12,422 nt of DNA from Planctomycetota bacterium (GTDB lineage: Bacteria; Planctomycetota; Phycisphaerae; WQYP01). The notes below the pieces were generated by a model, which saw only the letters and a list, made by a program, of their open reading frames with translations, had not been told where the DNA came from and made no database searches. Below are positions 1 through 7,001 of the stretch, piece by piece. How positions within the stretch are numbered: position 1 is the stretch's first letter; each line of letters begins with the position of its first letter. The position numbers and the translations under genes are program-made. The stretch lies in the NCBI GenBank assembly GCA_021809365.1, contig JAKBAC010000012.1, positions 27,485 to 39,906 on the forward strand. Reading direction: 5' to 3'.

Positions 1-1131
1 GCGAACGATTTACCAGGAACCGAGATTGAGGCCTCACAAACCAGGAAACGTGATACGCCTCCCAGGCTTCATCGATACCTGGAAGTGGTGACCAAAGTTG
101 AAGGCAGTGATTTGCACATCAAAGCTGATGTGTTGCCGCGGGTACGCAAATCCGGTCGGTTGATGCCGACAACGGGCGCGGCGCTGTCCAACGCGGAAAT
201 CGAATCCATGGTGGAGGAGATTCTTTCGGCTGAGCAATGGCGTGATTTTTTACATCGCGGATCATTGGATTTGGCGTATGCTGTTACGCTGACCGAGCGA
301 TTCCGCATCAACATTTTTCGCCAGCGCGGCATGGTGAGTCTTGCCGCCCGGCGAATCAATCCGAAAATTCCGAATTTTTCGCAACTGCATCTTCCGGCGG
401 TGTTTGAGAGTGTGGCCGGGCATGAACAGGGCCTGGTCATGTTGGCGGGCATCACCGGCAGCGGAAAAAGTACAACGATTGCGGCGATGCTGCAGCAGGT
501 CAACGAGCGCCGCTCCTGCCATATTATTACGATTGAAGACCCGATTGAATACACCTATACCGATCAGAAGGCGCTGATTAACCAACGCGAAGTCGGGCTG
601 GATGTGGAGAGCTTTGAAATGGCGATTCGCTACATGATGCGTGAAGACCCGGATGTGATTCTCATCGGGGAAATGCGCGACCGCCTGACTTTTCAGGCGG
701 CGGTGCAGGCCACTGAAACTGGCCACATGGTGTTTTCCACCATTCACGCCGCCAGCGCGCCAGGTGCCATCACCCGCATTCTCGAACTCTTTCCGCCCGA
801 AATGCACATGAATATGCGCCAGGCCATCGCCAATAATATGCAGGCCATTATCTTCCAGAAGCTGGTGCCGGCGATTGATCCGGCTATAGGGCGTGTGCCT
901 GTGGTGGAAGTCATGCTCAATTCTCCGTCCGTTAAAAAGTACATTCTTGAAGGCCGGGAAAATGAACTTACGCAGGTAATCCGATCAGAGCGGGGAGCCG
1001 GCATGATTGACTTTAATGATATGCTCTGCGATCTGGTGGCCAGTGAAACCATTACGCATAAGGAGGCGTATCTGGCCTCACCGAATCCGGATGAATTGCG
1101 CATGCGGATGAAGGGAATCAAATCCAGCTAA
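1..1131 (+). CDS. pilT: PilT/PilU-type hexameric ATPase, 5' end outside window
   Basis: A cytoplasmic secretion ATPase of the PilT/PilU family, which in type IV pili powers filament retraction. The frame is open to the left edge with no ATG, GTG or TTG before a GTG at 85. That GTG has no spaced Shine-Dalgarno site and would cut the first helix of the N-terminal domain, so the true start is probably upstream. Counting from the codon at 85: the N-terminal SDLH motif lies at 8-11, Walker A (GITGSGKST) at 122-130, the Asp box (TIEDPIEY) at 149-156, Walker B (DVILIGE, catalytic Glu196) at 190-196, and the His box around 212-221 (TGHMVFSTIH). All catalytic elements look intact. The region matching the PilT AIRNLIRE retraction motif (280-290) is degenerate, which may point to a PilU-like or divergent role. 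No pilin or pilC gene is visible; downstream lie a GspE-like gene and a CvpA-like gene on the same strand. Family call is firm, exact role is not. Confidence 0.88.
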   Translation, partial: ANDLPGTEIEASQTRKRDTPPRLHRYLEVVTKVEGSDLHIKADVLPRVRKSGRLMPTTGAALSNAEIESMVEEILSAEQWRDFLHRGSLDLAYAVTLTERFRINIFRQRGMVSLAARRINPKIPNFSQLHLPAVFESVAGHEQGLVMLAGITGSGKSTTIAAMLQQVNERRSCHIITIEDPIEYTYTDQKALINQREVGLDVESFEMAIRYMMREDPDVILIGEMRDRLTFQAAVQATETGHMVFSTIHAASAPGAITRILELFPPEMHMNMRQAIANNMQAIIFQKLVPAIDPAIGRVPVVEVMLNSPSVKKYILEGRENELTQVIRSERGAGMIDFNDMLCDLVASETITHKEAYLASPNPDELRMRMKGIKSS

Positions 1132-1379
1132 GCGCCCTTTTTCCTCCGTAATCCTAATATTTAGGCGCGACAGAGCACGAGTTCATGCAGGTCGTCGGCA
1201 TGGTGCCGAAATGGTATGGAAGCGGTTGGCGCGCGGGGCAGAGGGTACCTTATTGCCATGGTGCTGTAAAGTGTTGTCTCCCGGAGCGCCTGGGCTGGCG
1301 AAAATTTGCTGGTTGTGGTAAGTTTTCCATCGGGCGTACCAGGGTGTCCGCATGCGAAATCGGCGGTGCTAAGGTAGGA
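1132..1379 (+). other. intergenic stretch between the two ATPase-family genes
   Basis: 248 bp without a convincing gene. A small perfect hairpin CCTAA-TAT-TTAGG sits at 1153-1165, nested inside a longer-range GCGCC/GGCGC pairing (1132-1136 with 1164-1168), but no T tract follows, so it is not a good intrinsic terminator. The downstream reading frame stays open back to an ATG at 1185, but that 65-residue extension has no recognisable domain and would place a hydrophilic, cysteine-rich stretch before the first membrane helix. No clear sigma70 promoter was found. Confidence 0.4.
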
Positions 1380-3215
1380 ATGCTGGATTTGATTTACGTA
1401 GACTACATATATGTCGCCGCAGCCGTCTTCATTTTACTGCTGTGGGGCCGTTTTCTTGTGTGGATCGACAACGACCTGCCCAACATGCCTGAACTGCCGA
1501 TGCAGTTATGGAAGGGCGGATTGCTGGCCTCCGTGGCAATTATTCTTTTGATTTGGCTGTTGATTCCCAACTTCTGGATCGCGCTGGCTCTGAATATTCT
1601 CATTCCCGCCGGGCTGCTGGGTTATTATTGGCATACGCGCGTCAAGATATTGGGTTCCTCCGGCGACCTGCTGGGAGCTATTGCCTGGCGCATGGAGCGT
1701 TTTTCCGCCAATCGGCAGGCACAAAAATCCATGAACCAGCTCGGCTTGCGTTATGAAGGGAAGGGGGCCAAGCCGGTGCCGCTGCCTGCCATTGACGACC
1801 CCGCGTACAATGGTGTCGCGCTGCTGGATCAGTTGCTGATACAAGCTTTGGAAAACCGCGCCGGGCGTATTGATCTGGTGCCCGCCGAACACGCTTATGA
1901 ACTGATCTTTACAACCGATGGCGTGGCCTATCCGCAGCCGGGGATGCAGCGATCCAATGCCGAGCCGCTGATTCAAGCGGCGAAGCTGATGACCGGCCTC
2001 TCTTTGGAAGAACGGCGCCGTCCGCAATCCGCGATCTTTACGACACGCGATGCGGATAACAATGCGGTGCATTGGACCGCCAATTGCAGCGGCACCACAG
2101 CCGGTGAAAGGCTTTGGCTGCAGGTCAATGCCAAGGATAATTGGAAAATGTCGCTGGAACATCTTGGGTTGTCTTCCGAGCAGCTCACCGGCCTGCGCGA
2201 CGCGCTGAAGGGAAATGAGGGGTTGGTGATTGTTTCATCGCCTGCGCACATGGGTCGCACCACCACACTTTATTCCCTGCTGGCCGGGCATGACGCTTAT
2301 ACCACAAGCATCCAGACGCTGGAGATCAATCCGCGGGCGGATTTTGATTCCATCACCACCGCTAAATTTGATCCATCGGCGGTCAATGCCAGCCATGCCA
2401 AAACGTTACAGAGCCTCATGCTTAAAGACCCGCATGTGCTCATGGTTGCACAATGTCCGGATGCCGCCAGTGCGGAGCTTATTGCAAAATATTCCAGTGA
2501 AGAACATCGCGTGTATGTCGGCCTGCGTGCCAATGACACAATTGCCGCGCTGGAATTGTGGCGGAAGGTTCTGCCGGATAACCAGACCGCGGCCTCGGCC
2601 TTGCGAGTCGTTATCGCCCAGCGGCTGGTTCGGTTGCTCTGCCCCACATGCAAGATCGGTTATCAGCCTGATGAGGCTATGCTTGCCAAACTCAATTTGC
2701 CTGTCGGCCGGGAACTTGCCGCTTTTCGGGCCAACACCCAGCCAGCGCACGATCAGAAGGGAAATCTGGTGAAATGCCCGGACTGCGCCAGTTTAGGCTA
2801 TCGCGGCCAGACCGGTATATTTGAAGTGCTGGTCATCAATGACGATATTCGACGCGCCATCGCCACAGGGCGCCCTTCCGAAGAAATTCGCACATTGGCC
2901 CGCAAGAACAATATGATGTTTCTGGTGGAGCACGGATTCCGGAAGTTCGCTCTTGGAATTACCTCCATTCAGGAGGTCATACGCGTGTGTACACCGGAAA
3001 AGAAGCCCTCCATGAAGCCCAAATCAGCTTCCGGAGGTTCACGAACGGGAGGCAGCAGAGCCGGTGGGAGCATTGGGGGAACACAAGCCGGTAATTCCCG
3101 CGGGGGCAGTTCAGTGAAGGGCGCAACGAGCCCCGGCAGCTCCCGCCCGGGTGCATCACGAGCCGGTGGGTCCAGCCCCGGCGGCACCGCATCCGGCGGT
3201 AGCGGACGCGGTTGA
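1380..3215 (+). CDS. Membrane-anchored GspE/PilB-like pseudo-ATPase
   Basis: A 611-residue relative of GspE/PilB secretion ATPases. I chose the ATG at 1380 because AAGG (1371-1374) lies 5 nt upstream and the hydrophobic segment starts a few residues later. Three probable membrane helices (about 10-28, 48-63, 65-85) replace the usual cytoplasmic N-terminal domain. An N2-like domain follows at about 145-255, keeping a RRPQS remnant of the GspE RPQDGR motif. The catalytic core is eroded: Walker A reads SSPAHMGRTT (286-295) with Arg293 in place of Lys, the Asp box reads LEINP (314-318), Walker B reads VLMVAQ (353-358) with Gln358 in place of Glu, and the His-box histidine is Arg383 (GLRAND). The GspE zinc site is kept (CPTC 421-424, CPDC 466-469), as is the C-terminal GYRGQTGIFEV segment. 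Residues 549-611 are a disordered Gly/Ser/Arg tail. The family is clear; lack of ATP hydrolysis is inferred from these residues. A structural or regulatory partner of the upstream ATPase is the simplest role. Confidence 0.85.
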   Translation: MLDLIYVDYIYVAAAVFILLLWGRFLVWIDNDLPNMPELPMQLWKGGLLASVAIILLIWLLIPNFWIALALNILIPAGLLGYYWHTRVKILGSSGDLLGAIAWRMERFSANRQAQKSMNQLGLRYEGKGAKPVPLPAIDDPAYNGVALLDQLLIQALENRAGRIDLVPAEHAYELIFTTDGVAYPQPGMQRSNAEPLIQAAKLMTGLSLEERRRPQSAIFTTRDADNNAVHWTANCSGTTAGERLWLQVNAKDNWKMSLEHLGLSSEQLTGLRDALKGNEGLVIVSSPAHMGRTTTLYSLLAGHDAYTTSIQTLEINPRADFDSITTAKFDPSAVNASHAKTLQSLMLKDPHVLMVAQCPDAASAELIAKYSSEEHRVYVGLRANDTIAALELWRKVLPDNQTAASALRVVIAQRLVRLLCPTCKIGYQPDEAMLAKLNLPVGRELAAFRANTQPAHDQKGNLVKCPDCASLGYRGQTGIFEVLVINDDIRRAIATGRPSEEIRTLARKNNMMFLVEHGFRKFALGITSIQEVIRVCTPEKKPSMKPKSASGGSRTGGSRAGGSIGGTQAGNSRGGSSVKGATSPGSSRPGASRAGGSSPGGTASGGSGRG

Positions 3216-3283
3216 TTGAAGGTGGCGATTGGAATCGGCGGCCAGAGCCGTGATTCTTCGCCGTAGCGCATTGGAAGTTATAG

Positions 3284-4924
3284 ATGATTGTGCAATTCAT
3301 CGTCCTGTTATTCATTGTGCTCTTTACGCTGTATATGGCCAATGAAGGGCCGCTGTCATCATTGCTTTTGTTGGCGGCCAGTTTTTTTGCTTCCACGCTG
3401 GCTATGGGCCTGTATCGGGCCGGGGCCAAGCCTATTCTCGCGCATCAGCCTGATTTGGCCTATGGCGGAAGTTTTCTGCTGATTTTCTTTCTGGCATTTC
3501 TACTGATTCGCACCGCTTTTGATTATCTGGTTCGCGGGGATGTACAATTGCCGCTATGGCCAAACCGGATCGTGGGTGGTGTATTCGGTTTTTTTACCGC
3601 CATGATTATTATCGGCTCATTGATGGTGGGAATTCAGATGCTGCCCCTGCCTACCAGCATTCTGGGTTATAACCGATACAGCAGTTCCAAGGACCTCGCG
3701 GAAAATACTCCCAGTGGCCTGTGGCTGGATCCCGATGGCTTCGTGGTGAGCCTTTGGGATATGGTCAGCGGGCAGAGCTTGGGGGGGCATTCTTTTGCGA
3801 AGTATCATCCGCATCCCCTGCGTGAGTTTTATGCGGATCGGTATACCGTTCAGTATGCCGGGAAAAAAACACTTGCACCAAGCCTCCTGCATGTCAAATT
3901 TTCCGGACCGCTGCCCGCCGACAAGGTTAAGCAATTGCATATTCCCGCCGCCGATCAACAGGTCATCCTGGTGCGCACGGAAGTGTATCATGGCAGCACC
4001 CCGCCCGATGTCAGCTCGGATCAGGATTATTTCCGGTTGACGCCGGCGGAGGTTCAACTGATTACCACCGGTGGGAACATGTATTTCCCCACAGGGTATG
4101 TTGAATTTGGCCGACACTATATTCCGCTGAAACTCCATGATCCTCTGGTGTTGGATTATCGGAATGTCCATGGTCACCAGATGGTGATACAGGATTGGAT
4201 ATTTACTATTCCGTCGACGGATCAACCGCTGGTGTTGCGCATGAAGCAGACGGCGGCGGTAAATGTAGCCATGGGCATTGGCGGTACCAAGATCGCGCTG
4301 TTGCCACGCGCCGATTATCCGCAACTGCCTTATAACAACTCGTCGCTGGATATTAAACTGGCCGCCAAGGCGCTCTCCGGGGCACCGGTGCATCTCTGGG
4401 TTATTACCGCGGACACCGCACTATCACACGTGCGGGTTGCCATGCAGGATGCGGCGGGGCGGCTTGGACGCATTCATCAAGCTATTAAAAATGGTAAAGA
4501 GCCATGGGCGGCCGCGACTATTCACGGCACACCAAACCTCATCATGCTGGAGATGTATCTGAACAGTGCGCTGTCAATGGTGGGCCAGCGGGAAGGCTCT
4601 TGGAGCCAGTTGCTGCCGGTATTTATGGCATCACAAATGGGACCCAGCACCAGCGCATGCTTGACGCGGATGCGGACGTATTTCCACGGCACCATTGAGC
4701 CACTGATGCTCAACCAGCGTGTGGCCGTGCGCACAGTCAACGCGCAAGGCCAGATCAGTAAACCCGTGAAGCTCGGGCCGGGCCGTTACGTCGTTGTCAT
4801 CTGGACGCAGAGTGCATCACAGATGCGGATTTGGTATAAGGAAGCAACCGTCAGTGAGCGGAGCAACGCCACCGTCCAATTGACTTCCGGCAATAAATTG
4901 GTCGATTATTCGCTGGCTCCTTGA
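3284..4924 (+). CDS. CvpA-like membrane protein with large C-terminal domain
   Basis: A 546-residue membrane protein. The start at 3284 is supported by GGAAG at 3273-3277, 6 nt upstream. Four predicted membrane helices lie at about 1-18, 22-44, 58-77 and 96-120; the last contains the Gly-rich run RIVGGVFGFFTAM, which resembles the fourth helix of CvpA (colicin V production) family proteins. CvpA proteins are usually only about 160-200 residues. Here roughly 420 residues follow, rich in alternating hydrophobic and Pro/Gly turns suggestive of beta-sandwich folds, with no motif I recognise. Which side of the membrane this part occupies cannot be decided from the sequence alone. It follows the GspE-like gene by 68 bp on the same strand, so co-transcription is likely. 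The gene ends just before the superoxide dismutase promoter. The CvpA relationship is moderate; function is unknown. Confidence 0.72.
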   Translation: MIVQFIVLLFIVLFTLYMANEGPLSSLLLLAASFFASTLAMGLYRAGAKPILAHQPDLAYGGSFLLIFFLAFLLIRTAFDYLVRGDVQLPLWPNRIVGGVFGFFTAMIIIGSLMVGIQMLPLPTSILGYNRYSSSKDLAENTPSGLWLDPDGFVVSLWDMVSGQSLGGHSFAKYHPHPLREFYADRYTVQYAGKKTLAPSLLHVKFSGPLPADKVKQLHIPAADQQVILVRTEVYHGSTPPDVSSDQDYFRLTPAEVQLITTGGNMYFPTGYVEFGRHYIPLKLHDPLVLDYRNVHGHQMVIQDWIFTIPSTDQPLVLRMKQTAAVNVAMGIGGTKIALLPRADYPQLPYNNSSLDIKLAAKALSGAPVHLWVITADTALSHVRVAMQDAAGRLGRIHQAIKNGKEPWAAATIHGTPNLIMLEMYLNSALSMVGQREGSWSQLLPVFMASQMGPSTSACLTRMRTYFHGTIEPLMLNQRVAVRTVNAQGQISKPVKLGPGRYVVVIWTQSASQMRIWYKEATVSERSNATVQLTSGNKLVDYSLAP

Positions 4925-4929
4925 AAAAA

Positions 4930-4946
4930 CAACCGAATTGCGGTTG
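4930..4946. repeat. inverted repeat CAACCG-AATTG-CGGTTG
   Basis: A perfect 6-bp stem with a 5-nt loop directly follows the stop of the CvpA-like gene. A run of six A precedes it (4924-4929), so only a minus-strand transcript would read hairpin then U-tract. The right arm overlaps the -35 box of the superoxide dismutase promoter. It could be an operator or an antisense terminator; the sequence alone does not decide. Confidence 0.5.
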
Positions 4947-4973
4947 ACGCGCGGGGGGCTGTGTCACTATAAC
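4944..4973 (+). promoter_or_regulatory. sigma70-like promoter of superoxide dismutase gene
   Basis: TTGACG (4944-4949) and TATAAC (4968-4973) are separated by 18 bp; each box matches the consensus at 5 of 6 positions. Transcription would start near 4980, giving a leader of roughly 60 nt before the start codon at 5044. This is the best promoter match I found in the window. Confidence 0.68.
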
Positions 4974-4981
4974 TCAATAGA

Positions 4982-5013
4982 GGCGAACTGGCCTGTTGGC
5001 CATACGTTTCGCC
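4982..5013 (+). promoter_or_regulatory. stem-loop in the superoxide dismutase mRNA leader
   Basis: GGCGAA (4982-4987) pairs with TTCGCC (5008-5013), and inside it TGGCC (4989-4993) pairs with GGCCA (4998-5002) around a TGTT loop, leaving an asymmetric internal loop. No T tract follows, so it is unlikely to be a terminator. It ends 17 nt before the AGGAG Shine-Dalgarno site at 5031-5035. It may stabilise the mRNA or affect translation; it does not match a riboswitch I can name. Confidence 0.45.
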
Positions 5014-5043
5014 CGTAGGCAAGATTTTACAGGAGTACCCATC

Positions 5044-5679
5044 ATGGCTTTTCAACTTCCATCACTACCCTATGATTTCAGCGCGCTGGAACCGATCATT
5101 GATACACAAACCATGCAGATACATCATGGAAAGCATCATGGCGCTTATGTCACCAACCTCAATAACGCCATTGCCGGAAAGCCCGCCTTGGAAGCCAAGA
5201 CGCTTGAGGCTTTGATCGGCGATCTGGCATCCGTTCCGGAAGACATCCGCACGGCGGTGCGAAATAATGGCGGCGGCAATGCCAACCATACCATGTTCTG
5301 GCAAATTATGGCACCAAAGGGCAAGGGTGGCGGTGGTGAACCAACCGGGGAACTCGGTGCGGCCATCAAATCCAGTTTTGGTACCTTTGCTGATTTCAAA
5401 ACACGATTTGCCGAGGCTGCCACCAAACGCTTCGGCTCCGGCTGGGCGTGGCTGGTTTTGAAAAATGGTAAATTAACCATTGGCTCAACCGCCAATCAGG
5501 ATAATCCGCTCATGGGTGAAGCGGTGTGCGGGCTGTCCGGCAAACCAATTCTCGGTTTGGATGTATGGGAACATGCCTATTACCTCAAGTATCAGAATCG
5601 CCGACCGGAGTACATCACGAACTGGTGGGAAGTTGTGAATTGGATCAAGGTAGCTGAGATTTATCAGGCGGCCAGATAA
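5044..5679 (+). CDS. sodA: Superoxide dismutase, Mn type (Fe/Mn family)
   Basis: A 211-residue cytoplasmic Fe/Mn superoxide dismutase, converting superoxide to oxygen and hydrogen peroxide; the length is normal and there is no signal peptide. The start is the ATG at 5044, with AGGAG at 5031-5035 eight nt upstream and the family's usual opening ([13 protein letters not shown]). Metal ligands are visible: His27 (MQIHHGKHH), His82 (NANHTMFW), Asp173 and His177 (LDVWEHAYY). The GGGNANH segment and Gln152 in the STANQDNPL run are typical of manganese enzymes; iron enzymes usually carry their glutamine elsewhere. Metal choice cannot be fixed from sequence alone, and a cambialistic enzyme is possible. 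It appears to be transcribed alone, from the promoter at 4944-4973 to the candidate terminator at 5721-5752. Confidence 0.96.
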   Translation: MAFQLPSLPYDFSALEPIIDTQTMQIHHGKHHGAYVTNLNNAIAGKPALEAKTLEALIGDLASVPEDIRTAVRNNGGGNANHTMFWQIMAPKGKGGGGEPTGELGAAIKSSFGTFADFKTRFAEAATKRFGSGWAWLVLKNGKLTIGSTANQDNPLMGEAVCGLSGKPILGLDVWEHAYYLKYQNRRPEYITNWWEVVNWIKVAEIYQAAR

Positions 5680-5720
5680 TCGCGGGTACGCGCCATTGAG
5701 TGGAGCGAAACGCACGACTG

Positions 5721-5752
5721 CCGACAATCAGTTTGTCGGGGTTGGCATTTTT
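5721..5752 (+). terminator. candidate intrinsic terminator after superoxide dismutase
   Basis: CCGACAA (5721-5727) and TTGTCGG (5733-5739) form a perfect 7-bp stem with a 5-nt loop. A run of five T (5748-5752) comes eight bases later, so the spacing is longer than ideal. TGCC just upstream and GGCA at 5744-5747 could extend or compete with the stem. Confidence 0.5.
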
Positions 5753-5835
5753 GCGCACAACGCGCGGTGCAGGCACACGCGGCTAAAATAGAACCAGGTC
5801 GCGGCATGTAACAGTTACCCGTTTGGAGCCAAGTG

Positions 5836-6813
5836 ATGCGCGCCGGATCAATACGCCTGTTTCAAATTTTCGGTATTACCGTCTATCTGCACATGACGTG
5901 GTTTCTGATCGTGCTTTTTGAAATGAGCTCCGGCGGCAATTATTACACCAGCCCCTCCTGGCGATTGCTGGAGATCGTCGCTCTTTTCGGCATTGTCCTG
6001 ATTCATGAATTCGGTCACGCATTGGCCTGCCGATCCGTGGGCGGCAAGGCCGACACCATTATCCTCTGGCCCTTTGGTGGTTTCGCCTATGTATCACCGC
6101 CGTGGCGACCGGGAGCGATGCTTTGGAGCATTGTGGCCGGGCCTATGGTCAATGTCATCCTGATTCCGATCACAATCGGCATATTCTGGATCACCGTCGC
6201 ACGGCATGTTCCGTTGACCTGGGACAATCTCGTGAATCTTATATTGAGCACACCCGCCGGGGTTGGTAATCTCGGCAGGTTTTTATCGCGACTGGTACTT
6301 ATTAATATCATCCTGCTGGTATTTAATCTGCTGCCCGTATATCCCCTTGATGGTGGGAAAATTCTCTGGTCGCTGCTCTGGTTTATCACAGGTGAGGGAC
6401 TGGCACTGCGTATTGCATCCGTGATCGGCCTCATAGGGTCCGGGCTGCTGGGGGTGTTTGCATTCCAGAGCGGGCAGATATACATGATGGCCATTTCGGC
6501 CTTTCTGATTTTTGAGGCAGTCTCGGCTTATCGGCAGTCAACCCGGTTGCTTGTGATGAATAAGATTCCCCGGCACACACGCTATCATTGCCCCCATTGT
6601 GATAAGGGTGCACGGAGGGGTGATTTCTGGACCTGCGCAAGCTGCGGAACGCATTTTGATATATTCGCTTCCCATGGCCAATGTCCCAATTGCCAGGCGT
6701 CCTTTATGAATACGGAAATTCAATGTCCCGAATGTGGCGGCACATCCCAGGTCGCCGCCTGGTTTGCCGCCGCCACGGTCGATCCCATCGAGCCTTCCCC
6801 ACCGCCGCACTAA
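5836..6813 (+). CDS. M50-family (site-2 protease) metalloprotease with double zinc ribbon
   Basis: A 325-residue membrane metalloprotease of the M50/S2P-like family, which cleaves within or near membrane helices. I chose ATG 5836, with GGAG at 5825-5828 seven nt upstream, over the adjacent GTG at 5833. The zinc-binding HEFGH lies at 57-61 in a hydrophobic helix, and the second motif NLLPVYPLDGG at 164-174 supplies the third ligand, Asp172. About five or six hydrophobic segments cover residues 16-235, resembling the compact SpoIVFB-like branch. Residues 250-301 carry four CxxC pairs (252/255, 267/270, 283/286, 297/300), enough for two zinc ribbons on the cytoplasmic side, followed by a short Pro-rich end. 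The substrate is unknown; no anti-sigma factor or sporulation-type partner is visible nearby. Flanking terminator-like hairpins suggest a single-gene unit. Confidence 0.9.
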   Translation: MRAGSIRLFQIFGITVYLHMTWFLIVLFEMSSGGNYYTSPSWRLLEIVALFGIVLIHEFGHALACRSVGGKADTIILWPFGGFAYVSPPWRPGAMLWSIVAGPMVNVILIPITIGIFWITVARHVPLTWDNLVNLILSTPAGVGNLGRFLSRLVLINIILLVFNLLPVYPLDGGKILWSLLWFITGEGLALRIASVIGLIGSGLLGVFAFQSGQIYMMAISAFLIFEAVSAYRQSTRLLVMNKIPRHTRYHCPHCDKGARRGDFWTCASCGTHFDIFASHGQCPNCQASFMNTEIQCPECGGTSQVAAWFAAATVDPIEPSPPPH

Positions 6814-6889
6814 AAAGTGGAGCGACAATTGACCAGCGCGTGGCAAAAAAATCGAACCGTGGTACCGGGACGCCCCATCCCCTTTCAGC

Positions 6890-6914
6890 CGCGCGTGCTT
6901 GCACCGCGCGTTTT
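6890..6914 (+). terminator. candidate intrinsic terminator after the M50 protease
   Basis: CGCGCGTG (6890-6897) pairs with CAC plus GCGCG (6902-6904, 6906-6910) around a CTTG loop, with one bulged C at 6905. TTTT follows directly at 6911-6914. It sits 76 nt past the protease stop codon. The stem is very GC-rich but the T tract is short. Confidence 0.45.
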
Positions 6915-7001
6915 CCGCGGAATATCCACGAGTGCCCGGATTTATTGCCACGCCCATTTGCGAGATAATGTTTTGGTACACTTGCCTGCGCGGGCAAATA
7001 T

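Noticed and set aside
262..807. Long antisense frames over the PilT-like gene, and similarly over purL (for example 7723-8187)
   Set aside because: They are complementary shadows of genes with clear families, show no domains and have unlikely composition.
1132..1168. Intrinsic terminator after the PilT-like gene
   Set aside because: The short CCTAA/TTAGG hairpin is AT-rich and has no T tract after it on the + strand.
1185..1379. N-terminal extension of the GspE-like protein from ATG 1185
   Set aside because: No Shine-Dalgarno site, odd Cys/Trp/Arg-rich composition, and a better start with AAGG at 1380 just before the first membrane helix.
4996..5043. Upstream start for superoxide dismutase adding 16 residues
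   Set aside because: It lies inside the leader stem-loop, has no family counterpart, and the ATG at 5044 has a well-spaced AGGAG.
5784..5789. TAAAAT as a -10 box for the M50 gene
   Set aside because: No -35-like hexamer at 16-18 bp upstream; that stretch is simple GC-rich sequence.
6941..6969. Promoter before the unknown membrane gene (GATAAT at 6964-6969)
   Set aside because: The -10 is fair, but the -35 at correct spacing (TTTATT) matches only half the consensus, and TTGCCA is only 13 bp away.
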